A stretch of 64,000 nt of DNA from Ga0077527 sp964533495 (GCA_964533495.1 CAZHJU010000010.1:24982-88981); one strand, 5' to 3'; shown: positions 36,700-45,789, numbered from the stretch's first letter. The notes: generated by a model from the sequence alone, not told the origin. Made by a program: numbers and translations.

Positions 36700-38607
36700 C
36701 TATGGTTCGCCCAGGGCCTCCAGCGCGGCCTGCGTTTCCAGCCAGCGCTGCTCGGCGGCATCGATGACCCGCGCGAGTTGCTGCTGTTTCGCGGTCAGTT
36801 CGCGCAGGCGCCCGGGCTCGGGGTTCGCGTAGAACGCCGGGTCCGCGAGCTGCGCGTCGATGCGCTCTTTTTCCTGCTGCCACTGCGCGAGGTTTTTTTC
36901 CAGCGCGCCGGTTTCCTTCAGCAGCGGCCGCCGCGCGGCGAGTTTCTGCTGGCGTTCGGCGGCGGCGGATTCGCGCGCTTCGCGCCGTGCGGCTTTCTGC
37001 TGCGCGGGTGCGGCGCCGCCGGCCGCGGCCTGTGCCGCGCGGTGCGCCGCGAGCCAGGCGATGTAATCCTCGACCGTGCCGTCGAAGGCTTCGACGCGGC
37101 CGTCGCAGACCCGCAGGAAATCGTCGCAGACGGTGCTCAGCAGCGCGCGGTCGTGCGATACCAGCACCAGGCTGCCTTCGTATTCCGCCAGCGCCGCGGT
37201 CAGCGCCTGGCGCATTTCGAGGTCGAGATGGTTGGTCGGTTCGTCGAGCAGCAGCAGGTTGGGGCGGCGGCGCACCAGCAGCGCCAATGCGAGCCGCGAT
37301 TTTTCGCCGCCGGAGAACGGCGCCACGGGGCCGTCGGCCATCGCGCCGCGGAAGTCGAAGCCGCCGAGGTAGTCGCGCAGCTCCTGTTCGCGGGTCTGCG
37401 GTTCCGCGCGCAGCAGGTGCTGCAGCGGCGATTCATCGGGGCGCAACTGTTCGAGCTGGTGTTGCGCGAAATAGCCGATGGTCAGGCCGCGGCCTTCGCT
37501 GCGCCGGCCGGCGGCGGGCTGCAGTTCGCCGGCCAGCAGTTTGACCAGCGTGGATTTGCCGGCGCCGTTGGGGCCGAGCAGGCCGATGCGCGCGCCGGGG
37601 CGCAGCGCCAGTTCCACGCTGTCGAGCACGCGCCGCTCGCCGTACTGCACGGCAACGCGGTCGAGCGCGAGCAGGGTGTCGGGCGAACGCCCGGGCTGCG
37701 GGAAATGGAAATCGAAGGGCGCGTCGACGTGCGCCGCGGCGATGCGCTCCATCCGCGCCAGCGCCTTCAGCCGGCTCTGCGCCTGTTTCGCCTTGGTCGC
37801 CTTGGCGCGGAAGCGGGCGACGAAGGCTTCCATGTGCGCGATCACCCGCGCCTGCTTCTCGAAGTTCGCCTGCTGGGCCGCGAGCTGGGCGGCGCGCGCG
37901 TCCTCGAAGGCCGAGTAGTTGCCGGTGTGCAGCGCCAGCTTCGCGGCCTGGATGTTCGCGACGTGGGTCACGCAGCCGTCGAGGAAATCGCGGTCGTGCG
38001 ACACCACCAGCAGCGTGCCGCAGTAATCCGACAGCCATTGCTCGAGCCAGACCACGGCGTCGAGATCGAGGTGGTTGGTCGGTTCGTCGAGCAGCAGCAG
38101 GTCGGCGCGGGAGACCAGCGCCTGCGCCAGGTTCAGGCGCATGCGCCAGCCGCCCGAGAATTCGCGCACCGGCCGCGTGAAATCGGCATCGGCGAAACCG
38201 AGGCCCGCGAGCAGCGCCGCGGCGCGCGCGCGGGCGCTCCAGCCGCCGATGTCTTCCATCCGCGCATGCAGTTCGGCGATCTTCTCGCCGGCATGCGCCG
38301 CTTCGGCCCCGGCCAGTGCGCGTTCGATCGCGCGCAGTTCGCCGTCGCCGTCGAGCACGCAGTCGATGGCCGGAATGTCCAGCGCCGGGGTTTCCTGCGC
38401 CACCGAGGCGATGCGCCAGGCCGCGGGGATTTCGCAGTCGCCGCGCTCGGGCGCGAGTTCGCCGCGCAGCAGCGCGAACAGGCTCGACTTGCCGCTGCCG
38501 TTGGCGCCGGTGAGGCCGACGCGCCAACCGGCATGGATCTGCAGGCTGGCGCCGGCGACGAGTTCGCGGGCGCCGCGGGCAAGGGTGAGGTTGCGGAACT
38601 GGATCAT
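36700..38607 (-). CDS. ABC-F family ATPase (YheS-like)
   Basis: About 635 residues from MIQFRNLTLARG (38607). Two ABC domains in one chain: Walker A TGANGSGKSSL and LGPNGAGKSTL, signatures FSGGWRMRLNLAQAL and FSGGEKSRLALALL, Walker B LLLLDEPTNHLDL in both. The linker (about 245-310) is basic and a coiled-coil C-terminal extension of about 100 residues follows. No membrane segments. ABC-F proteins act on the ribosome. Confidence 0.93.
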   Translation of the reverse strand: MIQFRNLTLARGARELVAGASLQIHAGWRVGLTGANGSGKSSLFALLRGELAPERGDCEIPAAWRIASVAQETPALDIPAIDCVLDGDGELRAIERALAGAEAAHAGEKIAELHARMEDIGGWSARARAAALLAGLGFADADFTRPVREFSGGWRMRLNLAQALVSRADLLLLDEPTNHLDLDAVVWLEQWLSDYCGTLLVVSHDRDFLDGCVTHVANIQAAKLALHTGNYSAFEDARAAQLAAQQANFEKQARVIAHMEAFVARFRAKATKAKQAQSRLKALARMERIAAAHVDAPFDFHFPQPGRSPDTLLALDRVAVQYGERRVLDSVELALRPGARIGLLGPNGAGKSTLVKLLAGELQPAAGRRSEGRGLTIGYFAQHQLEQLRPDESPLQHLLRAEPQTREQELRDYLGGFDFRGAMADGPVAPFSGGEKSRLALALLVRRRPNLLLLDEPTNHLDLEMRQALTAALAEYEGSLVLVSHDRALLSTVCDDFLRVCDGRVEAFDGTVEDYIAWLAAHRAAQAAAGGAAPAQQKAARREARESAAAERQQKLAARRPLLKETGALEKNLAQWQQEKERIDAQLADPAFYANPEPGRLRELTAKQQQLARVIDAAEQRWLETQAALEALGEP

Positions 38608-38629
38608 CGTGGGGAAAACGCCGCGGCAC

Positions 38630-38666
38630 AAAACGGACGGCCCCGCGGGTCGCCCCGCGAGGCCGT
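38630..38666 (-). terminator. probable intrinsic terminator of the Bug gene at 38701
   Basis: On the minus strand a GC-rich hairpin (ACGGCC...GGCCGT with an inner CGCGGGG/CCCGCG stem, 38637-38666) is followed by CCGTTTT. It lies just past the Bug stop codon and before the ABC-F gene. The T-run is short. Confidence 0.55.
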
Positions 38667-38700
38667 CGATGCCGCCATTGTAGCGGGGCTGCGTGCCGGG

Positions 38701-39657
38701 TCAGTCGGCCCTGACGTTGGCCGCCTTGACCACTTCGGCCCATTCCGCGACTTCACGCTTGAGCAGCGTGTGGAACTCCTCCGGGGTGCCGCCGGCCGGC
38801 TCGAGGCCGTCCTGCGCGATGCGTTTGGCGAATTCCGGCTCCTTGACCGCCTTGTTGATTTCCGAGTTCAGCCTGTCGATGACGGCTTTCGGCGTGCCCT
38901 TGGGCGCGATCACGCCGTGCCAGTTGTTGACCTGGTACTTGATGCCGCCCTCCATCACCGTCGGGATGTCGGGCAGGGCGGGCAGGCGCTTGGGCGAGGA
39001 AACCGCGAGGCCCCTGAGGCGTCCGTTCTGCATGTGGCCGATCACCGCGGACACCGCGCCGATCATCATCTGCGTGTTGCCGGCGATGGTGTCGATCACA
39101 CCGGGGCCGGTGCCCTTGTACGGGATGTGGGTGATCTTGATGCCGGTGCGCAGCGCGAACAGTTCGGCCGACAGGTGGGTGATGCCGCCGTTGCCGGTGC
39201 TGGCGTAGTTCAGCTGGCCCGGCTTCGCCTTGGCGATGGCGACGAGTTCCTTCACGGTTTTGGCGGGCAGCGAGGGATGCACGGTGACGACGTAGGGGCC
39301 GTTTTCGGTCTGGATGACCGACACCATGTCGTTCAGCGGATCGTATTTCAGGTTCTTGTAGAGGCTGGGCGAGGTGGTGTAGCTGCCGGAGATCAGCAGC
39401 AGCGTGTAGCCGTCGGCCGGGGATTTCAGCGCGATTTCGCTGCCCAGCGTGCTGCCGGCGCCGGGGCGGTTGTCGACGACGAACTGCTGGCCCATGGCCT
39501 TGGTCAGCGGCGGCGCGATCTGGCGCGCGATGAAGTCGGAGCCGCCGCCGGGCGCGAAGGGCACGATGACGCGCACGGTTTTTGCAGGGTAGTTCTGGGC
39601 ATGGGCGGCGCCGGCGAACGTGCCCAGCAGGGCGGCGGCCAAAACGCGGGTGTTCAT
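38701..39657 (-). CDS. Bug-family (TctC-like) periplasmic solute-binding protein
   Basis: 318 residues. Signal peptide MNTRVLAAALLGTFAGAAHA; family motifs NYPAKTVRVIVPFAPGGGSDFIAR, VDNRPGAGSTLGSE and PKGTPKAVIDRLN. AGGAGG lies 7 bp before the ATG. It is divergent from another Bug gene at 39860 and no permease is near. Confidence 0.9.
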   Translation of the reverse strand: MNTRVLAAALLGTFAGAAHAQNYPAKTVRVIVPFAPGGGSDFIARQIAPPLTKAMGQQFVVDNRPGAGSTLGSEIALKSPADGYTLLLISGSYTTSPSLYKNLKYDPLNDMVSVIQTENGPYVVTVHPSLPAKTVKELVAIAKAKPGQLNYASTGNGGITHLSAELFALRTGIKITHIPYKGTGPGVIDTIAGNTQMMIGAVSAVIGHMQNGRLRGLAVSSPKRLPALPDIPTVMEGGIKYQVNNWHGVIAPKGTPKAVIDRLNSEINKAVKEPEFAKRIAQDGLEPAGGTPEEFHTLLKREVAEWAEVVKAANVRAD

Positions 39658-39859
39658 GGGGAAACCTCCTGGGGTTGATGGAACGTTGCGGACGATGTTT
39701 CGCGCATGGCGCGTTCCAGCATCCTGCGCGTCCATCTTACAACGCGCTGCCCCCGCGATGTCCATGCCGGGAATCCACACGGATCGCAGGGGTGCAATGC
39801 CTTCCGCAGTGCGGTATCCTCGGGACGCTGCATACAAATCAATCAGACAGGAGGAAAGC

Positions 39860-40846
39860 ATGCGTTTCATTTCCGGTTTCGGCAAGAAAATGCCCTTGTT
39901 GCTGGCCGCCCTGGGCCTGGCCATGCCGATGGCGTCCGCGCAGGCCGCGGACAACTATCCCTCGCGCCCGGTGCGGATCGTTACGCCCGCCGCGCCCGGC
40001 GGCACCACCGATTTCCTGGCCAGGCTGCTGGCCAATCACCTGTCGAAAGTCTGGAACCAGCAGGCCATCGTCGACAACCGCGGCAGCGCGTCCGGCATCA
40101 ACGGCGCGCAGATCGTCCAGGAGGCGGCGCCCGACGGCTACACGCTGTTCATTCCCTACCACCAGCACACGGTGAATGCGGCCCTCATCGCCAAGCTGCC
40201 CTATCACGCGGTGAACGATTTCACGGCGATCACGCAGATGACGGCGGGCGGTCTGCTGCTGGTCGTCAATCCGTCCCATCCCGCCAAGACCGCCAAGGAT
40301 TTCGTGCAGTGGACCAAGACCACCAAGGATCCGATCAACATCGGTTCCGCCGGCATCGGCAGCGGCGGCCATCTCGCCGGCGAACTCTACAAGCTGATGA
40401 CCGGCACCAAGGGACAGCACATTCCGTACAAGGGCACCGGCCCGGCGATCGTCGGCCTGGTCAGCGGTGAGTACCACTACAACTTCATGGGCCTGACCGG
40501 CGCCTTCGCGCAGGTGCGTTCCGGCAAGCTGCGCGCCATCGCGGTGAGCGGTCCGAAGCGGATCAAGGCCGCGCCGGACGTTCCGGCGCTGGCGGAAGTG
40601 GTGCCCGGGTTCTCGGTGGTCGGCTGGTACGGCGTCACCGGCCCGGCCAAGATGCCGAAACCGCTGCTGACCAGGATCCACACCGCGATTTCGGGTTACG
40701 TGAAATCGGCGGAGTTCGGCAAGGTGGCCGAGGCCAACGGTTCCGAGGCGGTGACCAATTCCCCCGAGGAATTCCGCCAGTTCATGCTGGACGATATGAA
40801 GAAGTGGGCGGACGTGGTGAAACGCGCCAACATCAAGGTGCAGTAA
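39860..40846 (+). CDS. Bug-family (TctC-like) periplasmic solute-binding protein
   Basis: 328 residues. Signal peptide ends near MASAQAADNYPSRPV; family motifs VRIVTPAAPGGTTDFLARLL, VDNRGSASGINGAQIV and a C-terminal SPEEFRQFMLDDMKKW. A strong ribosome site (caggagga) precedes ATG 39860. It is followed by an intrinsic terminator and, convergently, by an enolase-superfamily gene whose substrate it might import (inference). Confidence 0.9.
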   Translation: MRFISGFGKKMPLLLAALGLAMPMASAQAADNYPSRPVRIVTPAAPGGTTDFLARLLANHLSKVWNQQAIVDNRGSASGINGAQIVQEAAPDGYTLFIPYHQHTVNAALIAKLPYHAVNDFTAITQMTAGGLLLVVNPSHPAKTAKDFVQWTKTTKDPINIGSAGIGSGGHLAGELYKLMTGTKGQHIPYKGTGPAIVGLVSGEYHYNFMGLTGAFAQVRSGKLRAIAVSGPKRIKAAPDVPALAEVVPGFSVVGWYGVTGPAKMPKPLLTRIHTAISGYVKSAEFGKVAEANGSEAVTNSPEEFRQFMLDDMKKWADVVKRANIKVQ

Positions 40847-40871
40847 GTCCTGCCGCAGCCACGGCGGTTGC

Positions 40872-40904
40872 AAAAAAGGGGCGGATCATTCCGCCCCTTT
40901 TTTT
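40872..40904. terminator. bidirectional intrinsic terminator
   Basis: AAAAAGGGGCGGA-TCAT-TCCGCCCCTTTTTT is a near-perfect hairpin flanked by A and T runs. It lies between the convergent Bug gene (ends 40846) and the enolase-superfamily gene (ends 40935), so it can end transcription from both sides. Confidence 0.92.
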
Positions 40905-40934
40905 GTTTTCCGTTTGGCCGGAATCCCGCGGTGT

Positions 40935-41990
40935 TCAGCCGAACTTCACCACCTTGGGATCGAATTCGAGGCCGAGGCCGGGTTTCCGCGGCACTTCGAG
41001 CCGGCCGTCCTTCGGCTGCGGCACTTCCCTGAACAGCCGCGACGACCAGGGCATGTATTCGACGGTCAGGCCGTTCGGCACCGCGGAGACCAGGTGGACG
41101 TGGATTTCCGGCGCGAGGTGGCTGACCACCGGCAGGTTGAAGGCTTCGGCCATGCCGGCGATTTTCAGCCATTGCGTGATGCCGCCGGCGCGCAGCACGT
41201 CGATCATGACGATGTCCACCGAGCGCGCCTCGAGCATCTGGCGGAAGGGCGCGATGCCGTAGACGTATTCGCCGCCGGCGACGGGGGTGTCGAGCGCGCG
41301 GGTCACCGCGGCGAGGCCGGCGTAGTCGTCGCAGGTGGTGACGTCTTCCACCCAGAACAGGCGGTAGGCATCGGCCAGCCTGCCGATGGNNNNNNNNNNG
41401 TCGCACATCAGGTCGGTTTCATAGCCGACGGCCTCGCGGATCAGGCGGATGTGTTCGACTTCCCTGACCGGGCTGGTGTCGCCGGGCAGCGCGAGCTGGG
41501 TTTTCATCTGCCTGAAGCCGCGCGATTTCAGCAGGGCGGCGGCCTTGACGAGATGATCCAGCGGGAAGTGGCGCATCAGCGCGCCGCTGGCATAGGTGTC
41601 GACGTGCCTGCGATGGCCGCCGGCGAGCGCCGCCACCGGCTGGTCGCAGAGCTTGCCCTTGATGTCCCACAGCGCGATGTCGATGGCCGACAGCGCGAGC
41701 GTCAGGATGCCGCCGGGGCCGCCGGGGCAGGACGCGCGCAGCTTGTCGACGATGTGCTCGATGCGCCGGGGATCCTCGCCGATGGCGAGTGCGGCGAGGG
41801 AGTCGACCGCCGAGCGCAGCGCCGGGTCGAGCGAGCCGCCGAAAAAGGTGAAGCCGATGCCCTCGACGCCCTGGTCGGTGCCGAGTTTCAGCGCGACGAA
41901 GTTCTTCGAGCCGGGCGTGGTCGGGCCGCCGGCGAGCGGCTCGTCGTGGGGAAGGGAAACCAGGGCGGTGCTGGCATGGGTGATTTTCAT
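40935..41990 (-). CDS. mandelate racemase/muconate lactonizing enzyme family protein (internal gap)
   Basis: Enolase-superfamily enzyme, probably an acid-sugar dehydratase or racemase of the mandelate racemase subgroup. Seen: N-terminal MKITHASTALVSLP, first acid-base Lys region MKTQLALPG, metal ligands around LMCD (the next residues are lost to N), VEDVTTCDD and AGGEYVYG, and an Asp/His dyad in MIDVLRAGGITQW and VVSHLAPEIHVHL. Start M at 41990. The ten N at 41390-41399 fall just after the first metal ligand; family members have about ten more residues there, so bases are probably missing. Specific substrate unknown. Confidence 0.88.
   Translation of the reverse strand: MKITHASTALVSLPHDEPLAGGPTTPGSKNFVALKLGTDQGVEGIGFTFFGGSLDPALRSAVDSLAALAIGEDPRRIEHIVDKLRASCPGGPGGILTLALSAIDIALWDIKGKLCDQPVAALAGGHRRHVDTYASGALMRHFPLDHLVKAAALLKSRGFRQMKTQLALPGDTSPVREVEHIRLIREAVGYETDLMCDXXXXIGRLADAYRLFWVEDVTTCDDYAGLAAVTRALDTPVAGGEYVYGIAPFRQMLEARSVDIVMIDVLRAGGITQWLKIAGMAEAFNLPVVSHLAPEIHVHLVSAVPNGLTVEYMPWSSRLFREVPQPKDGRLEVPRKPGLGLEFDPKVVKFG
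41390..41399. other. scaffold gap of ten N
   Basis: Ten N within the enolase-superfamily gene. The frame happens to continue across it (LMCD then IGRLADAY), but a placeholder of ten need not equal the true length. Unlike the gap at 933, no inverted duplication flanks it. Confidence 0.95.
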
Positions 41991-42086
41991 GGCGGCGGGT
42001 CGGGTGTGTTGAACGGAAGCGCGACTATCGCACAAATCCGCGGCGGCCCGCCGGCCGCATTACAGCATCCGGACGCGCCGCCGCGC

Positions 42087-42644
42087 CTAGGGCCGCAGCG
42101 CGTAGATCTCGTCGAAGCGGCGCTCCAGATCGGGGTGGGTGCCGCGCAGGCGGTCGACCACTTCCTTCGCCCAGTCGAAGTACTGGCGCTTGCGCTCCAG
42201 CGACCAGCCGGCCGGCGCGCGGGTGCCGAGGTCGCGCACGTTGCAGATCTTGTCCGCCAGCTTGACGAGGCGCGCGCGTTCGCTCGAATGGCGGGCCTTC
42301 GCGACCTGCAGGCGTTTGCGCAGTTCCTTCTTGATCCACTGCGTGTCGGTGACTTCGAGCACGATGTCGGCGATCTCCTCGCCGAACTCGCCGCGCAGTT
42401 CCTGCCAGGAGGTTTCGGTGTCCTCCAGCGTGTCGTGCAGCAGTGCGGCGGCGATCACCAGCGGGTCGCGCACCTCGCCCTCGTCCCACAGCACGTGGGC
42501 GAGTTCGATCGGGTGGTTGATGTAGGGCGAGGCTTCCTTGTCCTTGCGCCGCTGGTCGCGGTGCTTGTGCGCCGCGAAGGCCACGGCGCGCAGGATCAGG
42601 TCCGTGGTGCCGGGTTCGGTGCTGGGCAGTGCGCGCAGGTCCAT
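42087..42644 (-). CDS. HD-domain hydrolase of the MESH1/small alarmone hydrolase type
   Basis: 185 residues, essentially one RelA/SpoT-type HD domain. Seen: AVAFAAHKHRDQRRKDKEASPYINHPIELAHVL (Arg/His ligands), ALLHDTLEDTETSWQEL (HD and ED) and LVKLADKICNVRDL. No synthetase, TGS or ACT domain follows, as in small alarmone hydrolases that remove pyrophosphate from (p)ppGpp. MESH1 relatives also act on NADPH. 12 bp downstream of the large MFS gene in the same direction. Confidence 0.85.
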   Translation of the reverse strand: MDLRALPSTEPGTTDLILRAVAFAAHKHRDQRRKDKEASPYINHPIELAHVLWDEGEVRDPLVIAAALLHDTLEDTETSWQELRGEFGEEIADIVLEVTDTQWIKKELRKRLQVAKARHSSERARLVKLADKICNVRDLGTRAPAGWSLERKRQYFDWAKEVVDRLRGTHPDLERRFDEIYALRP

Positions 42645-42655
42645 GGTCGTCGTGT

Positions 42656-44284
42656 TCAGGCGCTGCGCAGCCGCAACAGGCGGATCAGGGCGATCGCAGC
42701 GAACGGTACTCCTACCGCTATGATCAGTTGCACGATCAGGAGTTCACCGAGCTGGCCGTAGTCGGCGGGCACGGCGACCGCGCCGGCCTTGTCCCTGACC
42801 TCCCGCGACACGATGTAGATCTGGTTCAGGTACTTGGTGCCCAGCGCGGAAGCCGACAGCGCGAGGTTGGTGAACGAGGCCATCACCGCGAAATAGGTGG
42901 CCTTCAGGTGGGCCGGCGCCGAGTTGGCGATCCAGGCCAGCATCGGGATCATCGCGATCTGGCCCAGCGGCGATTCGAGCGCGGTGTTGACCAGCGCGAT
43001 GAAGCGGGCGTCGACCACGCCGCCGGTCGCCGCGGCGGTCCACTGGTGCAGGCCGAAGTACATGCCGACGTAGGGCAGCGACAGCAGGCCGCCGAGCAGC
43101 GTCAGCGCACCGACGACGTAGGCGATCGAGTGGTCGGCCATGAAGCGGCGGAAGATGAACATGCCGGCCAGCGTCAGCGCCGAGCCGATCAGCGACAGGA
43201 TGGCGATGAAGTGCTGGTCGAATTTCAGCTCGTCGATGAACCACCAGGTGATGCCTTCGCCGGGGCCGGGGATGGCGCGGAACACGAAGATCACGATGAC
43301 GGTGCCGAGCATGGTCGCGCGGGTGTCGGGTTCGAGCTCGCGGAACAGGCGCAGCAGCAGGAAGGTGATGATGCCGAAGGAGCCGGCGAAGATGATTTCC
43401 TGGTTGTACGGCAGGCTGCTGAAACCCATGCCCAGCGTGAAGGCGACGAAGACGGCGCTGCCGCCGAGGATCCACCAGTTCGGCTGCGTGGTTTCGCCGC
43501 GGCCGCTGAGCAGGTTTTCAATTTCGGCGCTGCTGCGGCCCAGCGCGCGCAGCCGCAGCGCGTCGCGCCGGCGCAGCCACATCGCCGACAGCACGCCGGC
43601 GACCGAGATCGCCGGGATGCACAGCGCCATCAGGTAGATGCGGCGGTAGATCGCGACCTTCTCCGCTTCCGATAGCGCGTGCACGCCGCTGAACACGTAG
43701 AGGTTGATCATGGCCACCAGCACGCTGCCGCCGATGATGGCGACGCGGCCCAGCGTCTGCATCGTCGTGTTCATCAGCTTGCGCTGCGCGGGATCGACCG
43801 GGTTGCCCTGCGCGTCGACGCGCGGCACGGCTTCGACGGTCATCGCGTCGGCGACGACGTCCTGCAGCACGTAGCCCACCGCGCCGAGCAGCACGCTGGC
43901 CACGTACCAGGCGCCGGGCGGCAGCACCGCGGCCATCGCATCGCGGTCGGTGAGCAGGCCGATCATGATCGACAGGCCGGCGGCGATCATGCCGGCGCCG
44001 GCGAACACCAGCGCGCTTTTCCAGCGCCAGATCAGGTCGACGAGATGGCCCAGCGGCATTTTGAGCGCCCACGGAATGCCGGCCCAGAAGCCGAGCGCGG
44101 CGAGGAAGGCTGCCGACAGGCCGAGGTATTCCTTGACGAAGAACGTGCCGACGATGCCGGTCAGGCCGGAGATGCCGGCGGCCATGTAGACCATCAGCGG
44201 CGGCAGGTAGGACAGGCGCATTTCGCGGCCGAGGGCGAGGATGTTGCGGTCGAGCCATGACCACAGTCGCTGGGGGTATTTCAT
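42656..44284 (-). CDS. large MFS-type transporter (BT1/AmpG-like)
   Basis: 542 residues with about 12-14 membrane segments. Early motif IPWALKMPLGHLVDLIWRWKSAL resembles the MFS loop-2/3 motif, and GYVLQDVVADAMTVEAVP recalls folate-biopterin (BT1) and AmpG-like carriers. The substrate is uncertain. The first ATG (44284) touches the dispersed AT-rich element and has no ribosome site upstream; M22 (MRLSYLPP) is an alternative start. Confidence 0.75.
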   Translation of the reverse strand: MKYPQRLWSWLDRNILALGREMRLSYLPPLMVYMAAGISGLTGIVGTFFVKEYLGLSAAFLAALGFWAGIPWALKMPLGHLVDLIWRWKSALVFAGAGMIAAGLSIMIGLLTDRDAMAAVLPPGAWYVASVLLGAVGYVLQDVVADAMTVEAVPRVDAQGNPVDPAQRKLMNTTMQTLGRVAIIGGSVLVAMINLYVFSGVHALSEAEKVAIYRRIYLMALCIPAISVAGVLSAMWLRRRDALRLRALGRSSAEIENLLSGRGETTQPNWWILGGSAVFVAFTLGMGFSSLPYNQEIIFAGSFGIITFLLLRLFRELEPDTRATMLGTVIVIFVFRAIPGPGEGITWWFIDELKFDQHFIAILSLIGSALTLAGMFIFRRFMADHSIAYVVGALTLLGGLLSLPYVGMYFGLHQWTAAATGGVVDARFIALVNTALESPLGQIAMIPMLAWIANSAPAHLKATYFAVMASFTNLALSASALGTKYLNQIYIVSREVRDKAGAVAVPADYGQLGELLIVQLIIAVGVPFAAIALIRLLRLRSA

Positions 44285-44314
44285 AAGTATTTGTTTTTAT
44301 TGATATTTTTATTT
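44283..44314 (+). repeat. dispersed AT-rich element, copy F
   Basis: ATAAGTATTTGTTTTTATTG followed by ATATTTTTATTT. It lies between two minus-strand genes and runs directly into the annotated ATG of the MFS gene (44282-44284). The IHF-like core has one mismatch (AAACAA-ATAC-TTA). Confidence 0.85.
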
Positions 44315-44397
44315 ATGTGAGCTGCCATCGATTCCTGCGGAAAAGGCGCATCCCGCTCTCCGGCGGTCGGCCATGGCAGTGAAGGCGCGGGCGTCAT

Positions 44398-44952
44398 TCA
44401 GGCATCCGCGTCGCGCCAGCGGGCCACGGTGTAGCGCCGCAGTTCCATGGCGGGATCCCAGAAATCCGGCGGCAGGCCGGCCCTGTACTTGAGATGCGCC
44501 AGAAAATCGGCGGGATCGGCATGTTCCACCCAGGCTTCCGGCAGGAAGAGGCCGTGATGGTGCCCATGACGCAGTGCGAGGCCGTGGATGCCCGCATGGA
44601 TTCCGGAAAGCGCGGCCGCTTCCGACGAAGTGTCGAGGGTTTCGGGTTTCGACAGCACGGCAACCTCGATGGCCGTGTCCGCCAGTTCCTCCGGGGTCAG
44701 CGGGTCGAAGCAGGGATCGCGGAGGGCGGCTTCGACGGCGTTGGCCGTCACGTCGTCGCGCAGCGCGCGCACCGCATCCAGCGTGCCGCGGCGGCCGCGC
44801 AGCCGCCCGCCGCGGATCAGGGTCACGAAGGCGGCGCCGGGAGCCTGCAGCCATGCGGCATCGCCGGCGGGGATCTGTGCGCCGCCGCCCAGCGCGCGGC
44901 CGATCGCGGCGCGGGCCAGCGGCGGCAGCAGGTGTCCGGGATTGGCGAGCAT
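44398..44952 (-). CDS. AMMECR1-domain protein
   Basis: 184 residues. The second half is clear AMMECR1: DPLTPEELADTAIEVAVLSKPE, GIHGLALRHGHHHGLFLPEAW, FLAHLKYRAGLPPDFWD. The signature LRGCIG is replaced by LRGRRG, so the usual Cys is lost. Function of the family is unsettled (often found with radical SAM and MEMO-like partners elsewhere); no such partner here. Confidence 0.82.
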   Translation of the reverse strand: MLANPGHLLPPLARAAIGRALGGGAQIPAGDAAWLQAPGAAFVTLIRGGRLRGRRGTLDAVRALRDDVTANAVEAALRDPCFDPLTPEELADTAIEVAVLSKPETLDTSSEAAALSGIHAGIHGLALRHGHHHGLFLPEAWVEHADPADFLAHLKYRAGLPPDFWDPAMELRRYTVARWRDADA

Positions 44953-45090
44953 GGCTGGTTTCTGGTTCCGGGCGTTTTTTGCGCGTTTCCGCGCGGCGGA
45001 TCGGGAACGGGCTGCTGTTACAATCCGACCGCTGTTCCATCGACCTATTTTATTTTACGACGCCCCGGTTCACGACGCCCGAGTCCGCCA

Positions 45091-45789
45091 ATGCCGCGTT
45101 ATGTCGCCCTGATTCCCGCCGCGGGCAGCGGTTCCCGGATGCTCGCGGAACTGCCCAAGCAGTATGCGCTTCTGGCGGGCAGGCCGCTACTCCAGCACGC
45201 GGTTTCCACCCTGTGCGCGCACGCGCGGATCAGCCAGGTGTTCGTGGTGCTGTCGCCGGGAGACCGCCGTTTCGCCGCCTGCGACTGGAGCGCCTGTGGG
45301 GAAAAGCTGGTGCCCCTGTATTGCGGCGGCGATGCCCGCGCGGCCAGCGTATTCAACGGCCTGCTGGCGGCGAATGACGCAATCGACGGCGCGGACTGGG
45401 TGCTGGTGCATGACGCCGCGCGGCCCTGCCTGCGCGCCGCCGACATCGACCGGCTGATCGGGGCGGTCGGCGACGGCGATGCCGGCGGGCTGCTGGCGGT
45501 GCCGGTCGCGGACACGCTGAAGCGCGCCGGCGCCGGCGGCGAAGTGCTGCAGACCGTGCCGCGCGACCGGCTGTGGCAGGCGCAGACGCCGCAGATGTTC
45601 CGTTACCGCGCGCTGATCGAGGCGCTGCGCCGGTCCGACATCGGCGCGGTGACCGACGAATCCAGCGCGGTGGAGCAGACCGGCGCGCGGCCGCTGCTGG
45701 TCGCGGGCAGCCTGACCAACCTGAAGGTCACCTATCCCGAGGATCTGGCGCTGGCCGAGCTGATCCTCGGGCGGCAGGAGCGCGGATGA
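45091..45789 (+). CDS. ispD: 2-C-methyl-D-erythritol 4-phosphate cytidylyltransferase IspD
   Basis: Third step of the non-mevalonate isoprenoid pathway. 232 residues. Seen: PAAGSGSRMLAELPKQY (CTP site), VLVHDAARPCL, VPRDRLWQAQTPQMF and a C-terminal NLKVTYPEDLALAE. ispF overlaps its stop codon, the common ispDF arrangement. Confidence 0.96.
   Translation: MPRYVALIPAAGSGSRMLAELPKQYALLAGRPLLQHAVSTLCAHARISQVFVVLSPGDRRFAACDWSACGEKLVPLYCGGDARAASVFNGLLAANDAIDGADWVLVHDAARPCLRAADIDRLIGAVGDGDAGGLLAVPVADTLKRAGAGGEVLQTVPRDRLWQAQTPQMFRYRALIEALRRSDIGAVTDESSAVEQTGARPLLVAGSLTNLKVTYPEDLALAELILGRQERG

Noticed and set aside
35677..39678. A 1333-codon open frame on the plus strand opposite the CDF, DUF1932, ABC-F and Bug genes
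   Set aside because: It spans several well-supported minus-strand genes, has no recognisable domain and a composition (Arg/Gly/Ala/His rich) typical of antisense frames in GC-rich DNA.
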